A stretch of DNA of 15,525 nucleotides from assembly GCA_017472905.1 (NCBI GenBank), contig JAFUNW010000015.1, positions 1-15,525 of the forward strand. Direction: 5' to 3'. A program made the translations under genes and the position numbers. Shown in pieces: positions 8,299-14,978 of this stretch (positions are counted from its first letter, which is position 1; each line of letters opens with the position of its first letter). This stretch comes from Bacteroidaceae bacterium. Lineage in GTDB: Bacteria; Bacteroidota; Bacteroidia; Bacteroidales; Bacteroidaceae. The notes beneath the pieces were generated by a model, which did no database searches, had not been told where the DNA came from, and worked only from the letters and a program-made list of their open reading frames with translations.

Positions 8299-8337
8299 AA
8301 AAAAAGTACGGATTAACGCAACCGCTAATCCGTACTT
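8299..8337 (-). terminator. Intrinsic terminator after pyrF
   Basis: AAGTACGGATTA (8304-8315) and TAATCCGTACTT (8326-8337) form a perfect 12-bp stem around a 10-base loop. Read on the minus strand it runs into a T-tract (bases 8299-8305, two of them inside the stem). It lies 16 bases after the pyrF stop and closes the purM–pyrF operon. Confidence 0.88.
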
Positions 8338-8353
8338 GACATTAGGACAATCA

Positions 8354-9178
8354 CTACAATATATTATTCAGCTGTTCAGACATTTGAAGTTGCACCTTCC
8401 GAGCCTCTTCTCCTGCAATTTCAGCAAATCTTTCTGTTTTGTCTGCATAGATAATTGCACGGCTGGAATTCACAATAAGTCCGCAATCTTTTGTCATACC
8501 ATATTTGCAAACTTCTCCCAAACTTCCACCTTGTGCTCCCACTCCGGGAACCAAAAGGAAATGATTGGGAACTATCTTACGAATATCTTCGAACATACGT
8601 CCTTGAGTAGCACCAACTACGTACATCATGTTTTCATCGTTGGCCCACTCCTGGCTTTTGCGAAGAACCTTTTCAAAAAGTCGCTCTCCTTCAGTATCAA
8701 TAGTTAACTGAAAATCATGCGAACCCTTATTGGAGGTCAGAGCCAACAAGATAACCCATTTACCTTCGTAAGTTAGGAAAGGAGTCACAGAATCCTCCCC
8801 CATATAGGGAGCGACTGTCACCGAGTCGATATCCATTTCTTCAAAGAATGTACGCGCATACATTTGTGAAGTATTACCGATATCTCCACGTTTGGCATCT
8901 GCAATAATAAATTGCTCCGGATAGTTTTTCTTGATATACTCCACCGTTTTTTCAAAAGCAATCCATCCCTTTACCCCCATGCTTTCATAAAAAGCCAAGT
9001 TCGGCTTATAGGCAATACAATATGGCGCTGTAGCATCAATTATTGCTTTATTAAAGGCAAATATAGGGTCCTCTTCCGTCAGCAAATGCGCCGGAATTTT
9101 CTTTATGTCCGTATCCAATCCTACACAGAGGAAAGATTTTTTCAGTTTTATCTGCTCAATTAATTGTTGTTTATTCAT
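8354..9178 (-). CDS. pyrF: Orotidine 5'-phosphate decarboxylase
   Basis: A 274-residue enzyme converting OMP to UMP, the last step of de novo pyrimidine synthesis. Family signatures are FLCVGLDTD near residues 16-24, AYKPNLAFYE near 57-66, and the catalytic DAKRGDIGNTS with Lys96 flanked by Asp94 and Asp99. Near the C-terminus LLVPGVGAQGG and the phosphate-binding IVNSSRAI are present. The length, longer than the E. coli enzyme, matches the second PyrF subfamily found in Bacteroidetes and actinobacteria. It starts 12 bases after the prfA stop and is followed by the terminator at 8299-8337, so it is the last gene of its operon. Confidence 0.96.
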   Translation of the reverse strand: MNKQQLIEQIKLKKSFLCVGLDTDIKKIPAHLLTEEDPIFAFNKAIIDATAPYCIAYKPNLAFYESMGVKGWIAFEKTVEYIKKNYPEQFIIADAKRGDIGNTSQMYARTFFEEMDIDSVTVAPYMGEDSVTPFLTYEGKWVILLALTSNKGSHDFQLTIDTEGERLFEKVLRKSQEWANDENMMYVVGATQGRMFEDIRKIVPNHFLLVPGVGAQGGSLGEVCKYGMTKDCGLIVNSSRAIIYADKTERFAEIAGEEARKVQLQMSEQLNNIL

Positions 9179-9190
9179 GTTCTTATTTAT

Positions 9191-10303
9191 TTATAGTTCA
9201 TTTTCTTTCATTCGCTCCGCATTTTCAGCTACAATCAGTTGGTCGATACAGTCTTGAATTTCTCCGTCCATAAAAGCAGCCAAATTGTATATTGTATAAT
9301 TGATGCGATGATCAGTAATACGGCCTTGCGGATAATTATAAGTACGTATCTTCGCCGAGCGGTCGCCGGTAGAAACCATTGTTTTTCGCTTAGCTGCAAT
9401 GTCGTCTATATACTTCTGATGTTCCTTATCATAAATAAAGGTTCTCAAACGACTCAATGCACGTTCTTTATTCTTCGGTTGGTCGCGTGTTTCTGTACAT
9501 TCGATAAGAATCTCCTGCACCTCGCCCGTATTGGGGTTACGCCAATTATAGCGCAAACGAACGCCCGACTCCACCTTGTTTACATTTTGTCCACCCGCAC
9601 CACTTGAACGGAAAGTATCCCACTTAATTTCACCTTCATTGATTTCTACATCAAAGGCCTCTGCCTCGGGCAATACAGCTACCGATGCAGCTGAAGTATG
9701 CACGCGTCCTTGCGTCTCGGTAGCCGGTACACGTTGCACGCGGTGTACACCCGATTCATATTTCAACGTACCGTACACTTTTTCCCCCGTAACGGAGCAG
9801 ATAATTTCTTTGAATCCTCCGGAAGCTCCTTCACTCGCACTCGACACCTCCATGTGCCATCCTTTCGACTCGCAATACTTGGCATACATACGGAAAAGGT
9901 CGCCTGCAAAAATTGCGGCCTCATCTCCTCCAGTACCTCCACGTATTTCGAGAATAGCATTGCGGTCATCTTGTGGGTCAGCCGGAACCAGCAACAATTT
10001 TATCTCCTCCTCCAATTGCGGAATCCGCTCCTCAGAAAGATTCAGCTCTTCGCGGGCCAACTCTTTCATATCCGGGTCGTTTTCGGTCATCAACAATTGT
10101 TTTGCTTCCTCTTGCCCGTTCAAAGCATCAACATACTCTTTACGCACACGCATAATTTCACTCAAGTCTTTGTACTCCTTGGTTAACTTCACATAGCGTG
10201 CTTGGTCTGCAATCACATTCGGGTCGGTGATGAGTGTCGATACCTCTTCAAAGCGAGCAATCAAACCCTCCAATTTTTCTAATATAGTGTTGTTCTCAGC
10301 CAT
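9191..10303 (-). CDS. prfA: Peptide chain release factor 1
   Basis: A 370-residue class I release factor that reads UAA and UAG stop codons. The GGQ motif that triggers peptidyl-tRNA hydrolysis is at residues 237-239 in SSGAGGQNVNK, and the stop-codon-reading tripeptide is PAT in RVPATETQGRVHTS, which marks RF1 rather than RF2. The acidic GGTGGDEA stretch in domain 2 and the YNYPQGRITDHRI segment are also typical. The ATG at 10303 directly follows the TAA (10304-10306) of the small upstream gene with no spacing, so translational coupling is likely. It is followed by pyrF after 12 bases. Confidence 0.97.
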   Translation of the reverse strand: MAENNTILEKLEGLIARFEEVSTLITDPNVIADQARYVKLTKEYKDLSEIMRVRKEYVDALNGQEEAKQLLMTENDPDMKELAREELNLSEERIPQLEEEIKLLLVPADPQDDRNAILEIRGGTGGDEAAIFAGDLFRMYAKYCESKGWHMEVSSASEGASGGFKEIICSVTGEKVYGTLKYESGVHRVQRVPATETQGRVHTSAASVAVLPEAEAFDVEINEGEIKWDTFRSSGAGGQNVNKVESGVRLRYNWRNPNTGEVQEILIECTETRDQPKNKERALSRLRTFIYDKEHQKYIDDIAAKRKTMVSTGDRSAKIRTYNYPQGRITDHRINYTIYNLAAFMDGEIQDCIDQLIVAENAERMKENEL

Positions 10304-10495
10304 TTACAATGTTATTTCTTCGTTATAAACCCGTTTTAATAAGTCGCGAGCAGAAACTTCGCGAACACCACCATGATAGTCCCCTTCAACAAGCGTTTCG
10401 TTTCGCAAAGCCTTTTCGCGAATCAACTTATAACGCGAGCGATTCAATCCCTCTCGCAATCTTTGACGGAATTCTACTCTTTCTGCTTCTGACAT
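10304..10495 (-). CDS. Small arginine-rich protein, candidate antitoxin partner of the zeta-like kinase
   Basis: A 63-residue protein with 11 Arg and 3 Lys against 12 acidic residues, predicted to be largely helical in its first half (FRQRLREGLNRSRYKLIREKA) with a short basic segment ending in SARDLLKRV. I do not recognise a named domain. Its ATG at 10495 lies inside the 3' end of the zeta-like gene (22-base overlap), so the two are probably translationally coupled, and its TAA abuts the prfA start codon. Zeta-like (COG4185) kinases often sit beside a small protein that may act as antitoxin; by position and size this fits, but the role is an inference. Confidence 0.65.
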   Translation of the reverse strand: MSEAERVEFRQRLREGLNRSRYKLIREKALRNETLVEGDYHGGVREVSARDLLKRVYNEEITL

Positions 10496-11064
10496 ATTGT
10501 TTTTACGTTATTATAGGTTTCTAAATCAAATATATTGATGGAGAGATTCTTCCCTCCTTCAGCAATATAGACGCTTTCTCCTTGTGTGTTGTTTACCAAT
10601 AGCCAATAATCAACTTTGTCGGTATAGATATCAAACAAATTATTTATCCCGGCCCAATATCTTCGTATGATAACCTCTGTTGGAATGTTATGACCACCTT
10701 CTCTGACTCTTTGAGCCACGCGCTTAATCGCTGTTTCCGAAGAATCCAACCAAAAGAATATCAGTTTTACCTGATAACCGTTCGCGTGAGCGCGTTCAAT
10801 CAAATTTTGATATGACTTGGTAGATAAAGTCGTCTCAATGGAGAAAGTCTCTTCGGCTTTCAGCAATTCATTGATACGTAGCAACATTAGCTTTCCAGCT
10901 TCAATGGCTACGCTTTCAGGATTGAAAGGTGAAAGTCCCTTCGCGATTTCGTCCGCGTTGACAAACTCTCGACATTGCCATACTTCAGGCAAAACAGTGT
11001 AAGAAGCAGTCGTTTTCCCCGCTCCATTACAACCTGCTATGATGTACAATGTCTTATTATTCAT
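10474..11064 (-). CDS. Zeta-toxin-like P-loop kinase (COG4185 type)
   Basis: A 196-residue P-loop NTPase of the zeta toxin / predicted kinase family. The Walker A loop is GCNGAGKT at residues 11-18. NADEIAKGLSP places Asp38 at the position of the catalytic aspartate of zeta toxins, and FSIETTLS carries Glu77. GGHNIPTEVIIRRYWAGI supplies the arginines expected in the lid and phosphate-binding region. Characterised zeta toxins phosphorylate UDP-N-acetylglucosamine and related sugars and block cell-wall synthesis, but COG4185 members are divergent and their substrate is mostly unknown. It starts 4 bases after the caspase-like gene and overlaps the small Arg-rich gene by 22 bases, so the three form one tightly packed cassette. 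It appears intact. Confidence 0.85.
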   Translation of the reverse strand: MNNKTLYIIAGCNGAGKTTASYTVLPEVWQCREFVNADEIAKGLSPFNPESVAIEAGKLMLLRINELLKAEETFSIETTLSTKSYQNLIERAHANGYQVKLIFFWLDSSETAIKRVAQRVREGGHNIPTEVIIRRYWAGINNLFDIYTDKVDYWLLVNNTQGESVYIAEGGKNLSINIFDLETYNNVKTICQKQKE

Positions 11065-11068
11065 TCTA

Positions 11069-11629
11069 TTAATATGCTACGAATTTGAATATATCTCCCC
11101 AATAGGGCATTCTTGTTTCCACCAAATCTAGCAATCTTTTTTGTGCATAATGGGGATGGTCAAGAATTTCATTGAGAAGCCATAATTCAAAAATGAAACT
11201 TGTTACAAATTCAATACTAGTTTGGTAACCTGTAATCATTCGTGCGCCAGTTTCCCTTTTGAAATATTTTATATCTTCTTCGGACATATTCAATGTACTA
11301 CAACTTCCGAAGTGAACGTTTTTCCCTTTGAATATTCCTTTGTTCTTTTCTGCAAAATCTATTAAATCTAAGGTTTCACCATTTGCGAGTTCTATTTTTG
11401 AAGGAATACCATGAAAACATAGATAAATAATGTCATAACGGTTATAAGTATCGTTATACAAGTGATTTACGTAATAAGTAAAATCACTTATGGTAGCAAC
11501 ATTTCTAAACGTAAAATCTACTCTACGTGATGTCTTGAGAAACTCCAACAATGGGAGGATACTTGATTTTTCTTTCAAATCATGTACATTTTGCTTCCAT
11601 TCAGTTTCCAAACAGAATATCTTACCCAT
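11069..11629 (-). CDS. Caspase/CHAT-like protein of unknown function
   Basis: A 186-residue protein without a name I am sure of. The order of elements resembles a minimal caspase-like (CHAT/C14-fold) peptidase: a hydrophobic strand ending in a histidine, DIIYLCFHG (His73); a linker NGETLDLIDFAE like the CHAT segment after the His; a second strand ending in cysteine, VHFGSCSTLN (Cys110); then ARMITGYQTSIEF followed by a hydrophobic helix, as in CHAT domains. No signal peptide or membrane segment is seen, so it is probably cytosolic. A TTG at 11665 would extend it into purM; the ATG at 11629, 16 bases after the purM stop, was preferred. Base composition is lower in G+C than purM (about 33% against 52% in one 60-base line counted in each). 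Protease activity is an inference. Confidence 0.7.
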   Translation of the reverse strand: MGKIFCLETEWKQNVHDLKEKSSILPLLEFLKTSRRVDFTFRNVATISDFTYYVNHLYNDTYNRYDIIYLCFHGIPSKIELANGETLDLIDFAEKNKGIFKGKNVHFGSCSTLNMSEEDIKYFKRETGARMITGYQTSIEFVTSFIFELWLLNEILDHPHYAQKRLLDLVETRMPYWGDIFKFVAY

Positions 11630-11645
11630 AAATGTATAGTCCTCT

Positions 11646-12818
11646 TTAATACTTAAACTCTCCAAACTCGCTATTGATGATCAGTTCCTTCTCTCCATCG
11701 CTCTCTTCGATGCGGCCAATGATTTGTGCATCAATACCGAAACTCTTGCTGATGGCAATGACCTCTCCGGCATGTTCAGGTGAAAGGTAAACTTCCAAGC
11801 GATGCCCCATATTGAACACCTTGTACATCTCTGCCCAGTCGGTATTGCTTTGCTCCTTGATGGTCTTGAAGAGAGGAGGCACAGGGAAGAGGTTATCCTT
11901 GATGACGCGACAATTGTCTCCCACAAAGTGGAGTACCTTAGTTTGTGCACCACCTGAACAATGCACCATACCATGAATATTTTTTCTCAGGTTATCCAAT
12001 AATTTTTTTACAACGGGGGCGTAAGTACGGGTGGGTGAAAGCACCAGTTTACCTGCATCAATGGGGCTTCCCTCTACGGCATCTGTCAACTTCAATCCGC
12101 CACTATACACCAACTCTTCGGGAACACCGACATCGTAACTTTCGGGATACTTCTCAGCCAAGTATTTGCTGAACACATCGTGGCGGGCACTTGTCAATCC
12201 GTTGCTACCCATACCACCGTTGTACTCTTTCTCGTAAGTGGCTTGTCCGTAAGAAGCAAGACCTACAATCACGTCACCCGGACGGATGTTTGCATTGTCG
12301 ATAACATCGCTACGCTTCATACGGCACGTTACGGTAGAATCTACAATGATGGTACGCACTAAGTCACCCACATCGGCAGTCTCGCCACCGGTGGCATAAA
12401 CACCCACACCCATTTCGCGAAGTTCAGCCAACAGTTCATCCGTACCATTGATGATGGCACTGATGACTTCACCGGGCACCAAGAGCTTGTTACGTCCGAT
12501 GGTAGAGCTTACCAAAATGTTATCCACTGCACCCACGCAAAGTAGGTCATCAATGTTCATAATGAGCGCATCTTGTGCAATACCTTTCCATACACTCAGG
12601 TCGCCCGTCTCTTTCCAATAGAGGTATGCAAGTGATGACTTTGTGCCCGCGCCATCGGCATGCATGATATTGCAATACTCCGGGTCACCTCCCAATATAT
12701 CAGGGATAATTTTACAGAAAGCTTTGGGGTAGAGTCCCTTATCAATGTTCTTAATGGCATTATGCACATCTTCTTTCGAGGCCGAAACGCCACGCATCAT
12801 GTCTCGTTGGTTGCTCAT
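11646..12818 (-). CDS. purM: Phosphoribosylformylglycinamidine cyclo-ligase (AIR synthetase)
   Basis: A 390-residue ATP-dependent enzyme that closes the imidazole ring of formylglycinamidine ribotide to give AIR, a mid step of purine synthesis. Family marks are HADGAGTKSSLAYLYW near residues 53-68, the DLLCVGA segment near 91, GVGVYATGGETADVGD, and GLASYGQATYEKEYNGGMGSNG, which matches the PurM glycine-rich pattern. It is longer than the roughly 345-residue E. coli form, as is usual for the Bacteroidetes type. The ATG at 12818 gives the expected MSNQRDMMRGVSASKEDVH start. It opens an operon that runs through prfA to pyrF. A consensus -7 box lies about 90 bases upstream. Confidence 0.95.
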   Translation of the reverse strand: MSNQRDMMRGVSASKEDVHNAIKNIDKGLYPKAFCKIIPDILGGDPEYCNIMHADGAGTKSSLAYLYWKETGDLSVWKGIAQDALIMNIDDLLCVGAVDNILVSSTIGRNKLLVPGEVISAIINGTDELLAELREMGVGVYATGGETADVGDLVRTIIVDSTVTCRMKRSDVIDNANIRPGDVIVGLASYGQATYEKEYNGGMGSNGLTSARHDVFSKYLAEKYPESYDVGVPEELVYSGGLKLTDAVEGSPIDAGKLVLSPTRTYAPVVKKLLDNLRKNIHGMVHCSGGAQTKVLHFVGDNCRVIKDNLFPVPPLFKTIKEQSNTDWAEMYKVFNMGHRLEVYLSPEHAGEVIAISKSFGIDAQIIGRIEESDGEKELIINSEFGEFKY

Positions 12819-12841
12819 GTCAATATATTTAGGATGTTTTT

Positions 12842-12853
12842 TTGATTAATCAA
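12842..12853. promoter_or_regulatory. Perfect 12-base palindrome in the purM leader
   Basis: TTGATTAATCAA is self-complementary and lies 23 bases upstream of the purM ATG, inside the expected 5' untranslated region. It could be an operator, but such AT-rich palindromes also arise by chance. Confidence 0.25.
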
Positions 12854-12907
12854 TTTACATTTTTCTCGGTTTTACTCTTAAAAACCTATAAGTTTAAACT
12901 ACGGGTG

Positions 12908-12915
12908 CAAAGTTA
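12908..12915 (-). promoter_or_regulatory. Candidate promoter -7 box for the purM operon
   Basis: On the minus strand the sequence is TAACTTTG, a full match to the Bacteroidetes -7 box TAnnTTTG. No good TTTG lies 20 bases upstream (the best is a GTG-type match), so the -33 element is weak. A start about 8 bases downstream would give a leader of roughly 80 bases before the ATG at 12818. Confidence 0.55.
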
Positions 12916-13085
12916 GCTATTTTTTCAGATAAAACACGGATATTTTCCAATTATAATAAGATTCAAGACTATTATTGTACTCGTTCAAAGCGCATTTACT
13001 GAAAACAACTTTTCCCTTTTTAACTTTTGCAAGCTCAAACTCTCTACCTCCATCATTTTCTACATGCATCTATTATAACATGCAA

Positions 13086-13117
13086 AAGAGAGTGCTATAC
13101 TAAAATACCACTCTCTT
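13086..13117 (-). terminator. Candidate terminator after the LemA-like gene
   Basis: AAGAGAGTG (13086-13094) and CACTCTCTT (13109-13117) form a perfect 9-bp stem, with TAT/ATA pairing possible further in. On the minus strand only a short T4 follows, and the other side (TTATTTTCTT) is also T-rich. It lies 53 bases past the stop codon at 13171. The weak T-tract lowers confidence. Confidence 0.6.
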
Positions 13118-13170
13118 ATTTTCTTAAGCCACAACCTATGAGTTTACAGGTCTTTATTACGTATTTTTTA

Positions 13171-13749
13171 TTAAAATTCCACTTTCGGAGCTTTTTCGCT
13201 TCCTGCTTCGGCTTCGAAATAGGCACGTTTCTCAAAGCCGAAGATACCGGCCATAAGGTTTTGGGGGAACTTGCGGATGTAGGTGTTGTAGTCGCCCACC
13301 ACCTCGTTGAAATTGCGGCGCTCGACACTGATGCGGTTCTCTGTTCCTTCGAGTTGGGCTTGCAATTCCTTGAAATTTTCATTAGCTTTCAAATCCGGAT
13401 AGGCTTCGGTTATGGCTAACAATTTACCCAACGCACTGGTCACTTGCCCCTGTGCAGCCTGATATTCTTTCAGTTTCTCAGGAGTGAGTTCTTCAGCATT
13501 GACGGTAATTTGAGTAGCTTTCGAACGTGCTTCAAGTACGGCCGTTAGGGTACTCTGTTCGTGTCGTGCATAACCTTTTACGGTATTTACCAAATTAGGA
13601 ATCAAATCAGAACGGCGTTGATACTGATTTTCTACGTTACTCCAAGCCTTGTTTACAGCCTCTTCTTTCTCGGTCATGGTGTTATAACCACAACTACTTA
13701 AACAAAAACATGCTACCACAGCAGCAAAAATTCTACAGATTGTCTTCAT
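13171..13749 (-). CDS. lemA: LemA family lipoprotein
   Basis: A 192-residue LemA-type protein. The first 19 residues form a signal peptide ending in a lipobox LSSC (Cys20), so it is predicted to be lipid-anchored in the periplasm. The mature part begins with the LemA signature: KEEAVNKAWSNVENQYQRRSDLIPNLVNTVKGYA, then RSKAT and a long helical stretch with NENFKELQAQLEGTENRI, all typical of LemA coiled helices. The family function is not established; LemA genes often sit next to TPM-domain membrane proteins, as here (43 bases downstream of one). The pair is probably cotranscribed from the promoter at 14753-14784. Confidence 0.92.
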   Translation of the reverse strand: MKTICRIFAAVVACFCLSSCGYNTMTEKEEAVNKAWSNVENQYQRRSDLIPNLVNTVKGYARHEQSTLTAVLEARSKATQITVNAEELTPEKLKEYQAAQGQVTSALGKLLAITEAYPDLKANENFKELQAQLEGTENRISVERRNFNEVVGDYNTYIRKFPQNLMAGIFGFEKRAYFEAEAGSEKAPKVEF

Positions 13750-13759
13750 TAGTTCTTCA

Positions 13760-13787
13760 ATTATTAACTTTTAATTATTAACTTTTA
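13760..13787. repeat. Two tandem copies of a 14-base AT-rich unit
   Basis: ATTATTAACTTTTA occurs twice back to back (13760-13773 and 13774-13787) in the 43-base gap between the TPM-domain gene and the LemA-like gene. It may affect translation of the downstream gene or simply reflect replication slippage. Confidence 0.7.
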
Positions 13788-13792
13788 ATTTC

Positions 13793-14722
13793 TTAAAAAC
13801 GTCCGCCGGCTCCTCCACCGCCAAAACTTCCGCCTCCGAAGCTTCCCCCACTGAAACCGCCACCTCGAAAAGAACCTCCACGACCACCTCCGAAAATAAA
13901 CGGTCCGCCCAAACTTCCACCTCCAAAGCCTGTATAATTTTCATCTTCCTCTTCTTCTTTACGAACGACTGAATGACCACAATGAGTACATACATATACG
14001 ACTTCGCTTGTTTTCAAGCCATTCACCCGTGAAATCAAACGTGAATTACTACGCTTAAGAGCACTTTTTTTACAATGAGGACATCGCCGATTGGCGCGAA
14101 CACTAAAATATACAATCAAAATCAAAACAACAATGCATCCAAGAAAGACATAAAAGCATACAAGAAGCTCTTTGTCAATATTTTCATCTTTATTTCCGTC
14201 TGAAGACCATCCCTCCGAATCAATCAAATAATTATTTACACTACGAATCCCGGCCAACATTCCTTCATCCCAATATCCTTGCTTCAACAACGGAAACATC
14301 TGACGCTCTTGAATACGTTTACAAATAGCATCGGGTAAATCTCCTTCCAAACCGTAACCGGTAGCAAACTGAACACACCGTTCACCACGTACCAACAGAA
14401 TCACAAGGCCATTATCGACACCTTTTTTACCAACTCCATTTTGCTTACCCAATTGATAAGCAAACTCAAAGCAATCACCTCCATCAATATTCTCTACTAC
14501 CACAACAAGAGTCTCTATGCCGGTTTTCTCTTCTAACGCAAACAAGATACTATCTATCTGCTGTACTGCCATCTCAGAAAGTACCCCATCAGGATTACAA
14601 ACATACCGTGTGCGATCTTGCAAATGCACCATTGGTATTTCGTTCACTTTATAAAACTTGCCAACGGCCATCAATCCAACCATCGGAAGTAACATAAAAA
14701 ACAAAAATATCGTTCTCTTCAT
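13793..14722 (-). CDS. TPM-domain membrane protein with zinc ribbon and glycine-rich tail
   Basis: A 309-residue protein. Residues 1-20 form a signal sequence. Residues about 40-170 are a TPM domain (formerly DUF477): YVCNPDGVLSE, GIETLVVVV, then KKGVDNGLVILLVRGERCVQFATGYGLEG, which is highly characteristic. A membrane segment follows at about 186-208 (VCFYVFLGCIVVLILIVYF). Next comes a zinc ribbon with two CxxC pairs, Cys214/Cys217 and Cys245/Cys248. The last 45 residues are glycine-rich (FGGGS, FRGGGF, GGGGAGGRF). The TPM domain is predicted periplasmic and the ribbon cytoplasmic. TPM domains have been linked to photosystem II repair and to phosphatase-like folds, but the role here is unknown. 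A full consensus promoter lies upstream and a LemA-like gene follows. Confidence 0.9.
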   Translation of the reverse strand: MKRTIFLFFMLLPMVGLMAVGKFYKVNEIPMVHLQDRTRYVCNPDGVLSEMAVQQIDSILFALEEKTGIETLVVVVENIDGGDCFEFAYQLGKQNGVGKKGVDNGLVILLVRGERCVQFATGYGLEGDLPDAICKRIQERQMFPLLKQGYWDEGMLAGIRSVNNYLIDSEGWSSDGNKDENIDKELLVCFYVFLGCIVVLILIVYFSVRANRRCPHCKKSALKRSNSRLISRVNGLKTSEVVYVCTHCGHSVVRKEEEEDENYTGFGGGSLGGPFIFGGGRGGSFRGGGFSGGSFGGGSFGGGGAGGRF

Positions 14723-14752
14723 AACCTAAATTCACATTATCTTAACAGTGTG

Positions 14753-14784
14753 CAAAGGTAATATCTTTTATCCGTTTGGTCAAA
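14753..14784 (-). promoter_or_regulatory. Bacteroidetes-type promoter for the TPM/LemA genes
   Basis: On the minus strand TTTG (14781-14784) is followed by 20 bases and TACCTTTG (14753-14760). This matches the TTTG-N20-TAnnTTTG consensus exactly. The ATG at 14722 is about 30 bases downstream of the -7 box. Confidence 0.85.
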
Positions 14785-14886
14785 TTTCAGTTCGCCTTTC
14801 CCCATCGTTCCACACCATCTTCATAGTATTCAATGAATATATTAACATTAATTCGTACTTTATACAATAATTGAATATCCAATTCA

Positions 14887-14918
14887 TTTGCACAATTCAA
14901 AGAGAAGATTTACCTTTG
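14887..14918 (+). promoter_or_regulatory. Bacteroidetes-type promoter for the helicase gene
   Basis: TTTG (14887-14890), 20 bases, then TACCTTTG (14911-14918) is an exact consensus match on the plus strand, about 60 bases upstream of the helicase ATG at 14979. It is divergent from the promoter at 14753-14784, so the 256-base intergenic region is fully explained as a two-way promoter region. Confidence 0.85.
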
Positions 14919-14978
14919 CGCCATCTGAAACAAAGATGATAGTATGGGAAAGATAGAAAAAGGCAGAATATAAAGAAA

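Larger units (their letters stand above)
12819..13170. other. Intergenic region between lemA-like gene and purM (352 bases)
   Basis: AT-rich stretch between the stop of the LemA-like gene and the start of purM. It holds a hairpin (13086-13117), a Bacteroidetes -7 box for purM (12908-12915) and a 12-base palindrome (12842-12853). I see no convincing small gene or RNA gene in it; open frames running through it on the plus strand lack support. Confidence 0.6.

Noticed and set aside
9576..10196. 206-codon open frame on the plus strand opposite prfA
   Set aside because: It is antisense to the well-supported prfA, has no recognisable domain and reflects codon bias of the real gene.
13027..13419. 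130-codon plus-strand frame over the end of the LemA-like gene
   Set aside because: Overlaps the supported LemA gene in antisense and has no recognisable features.
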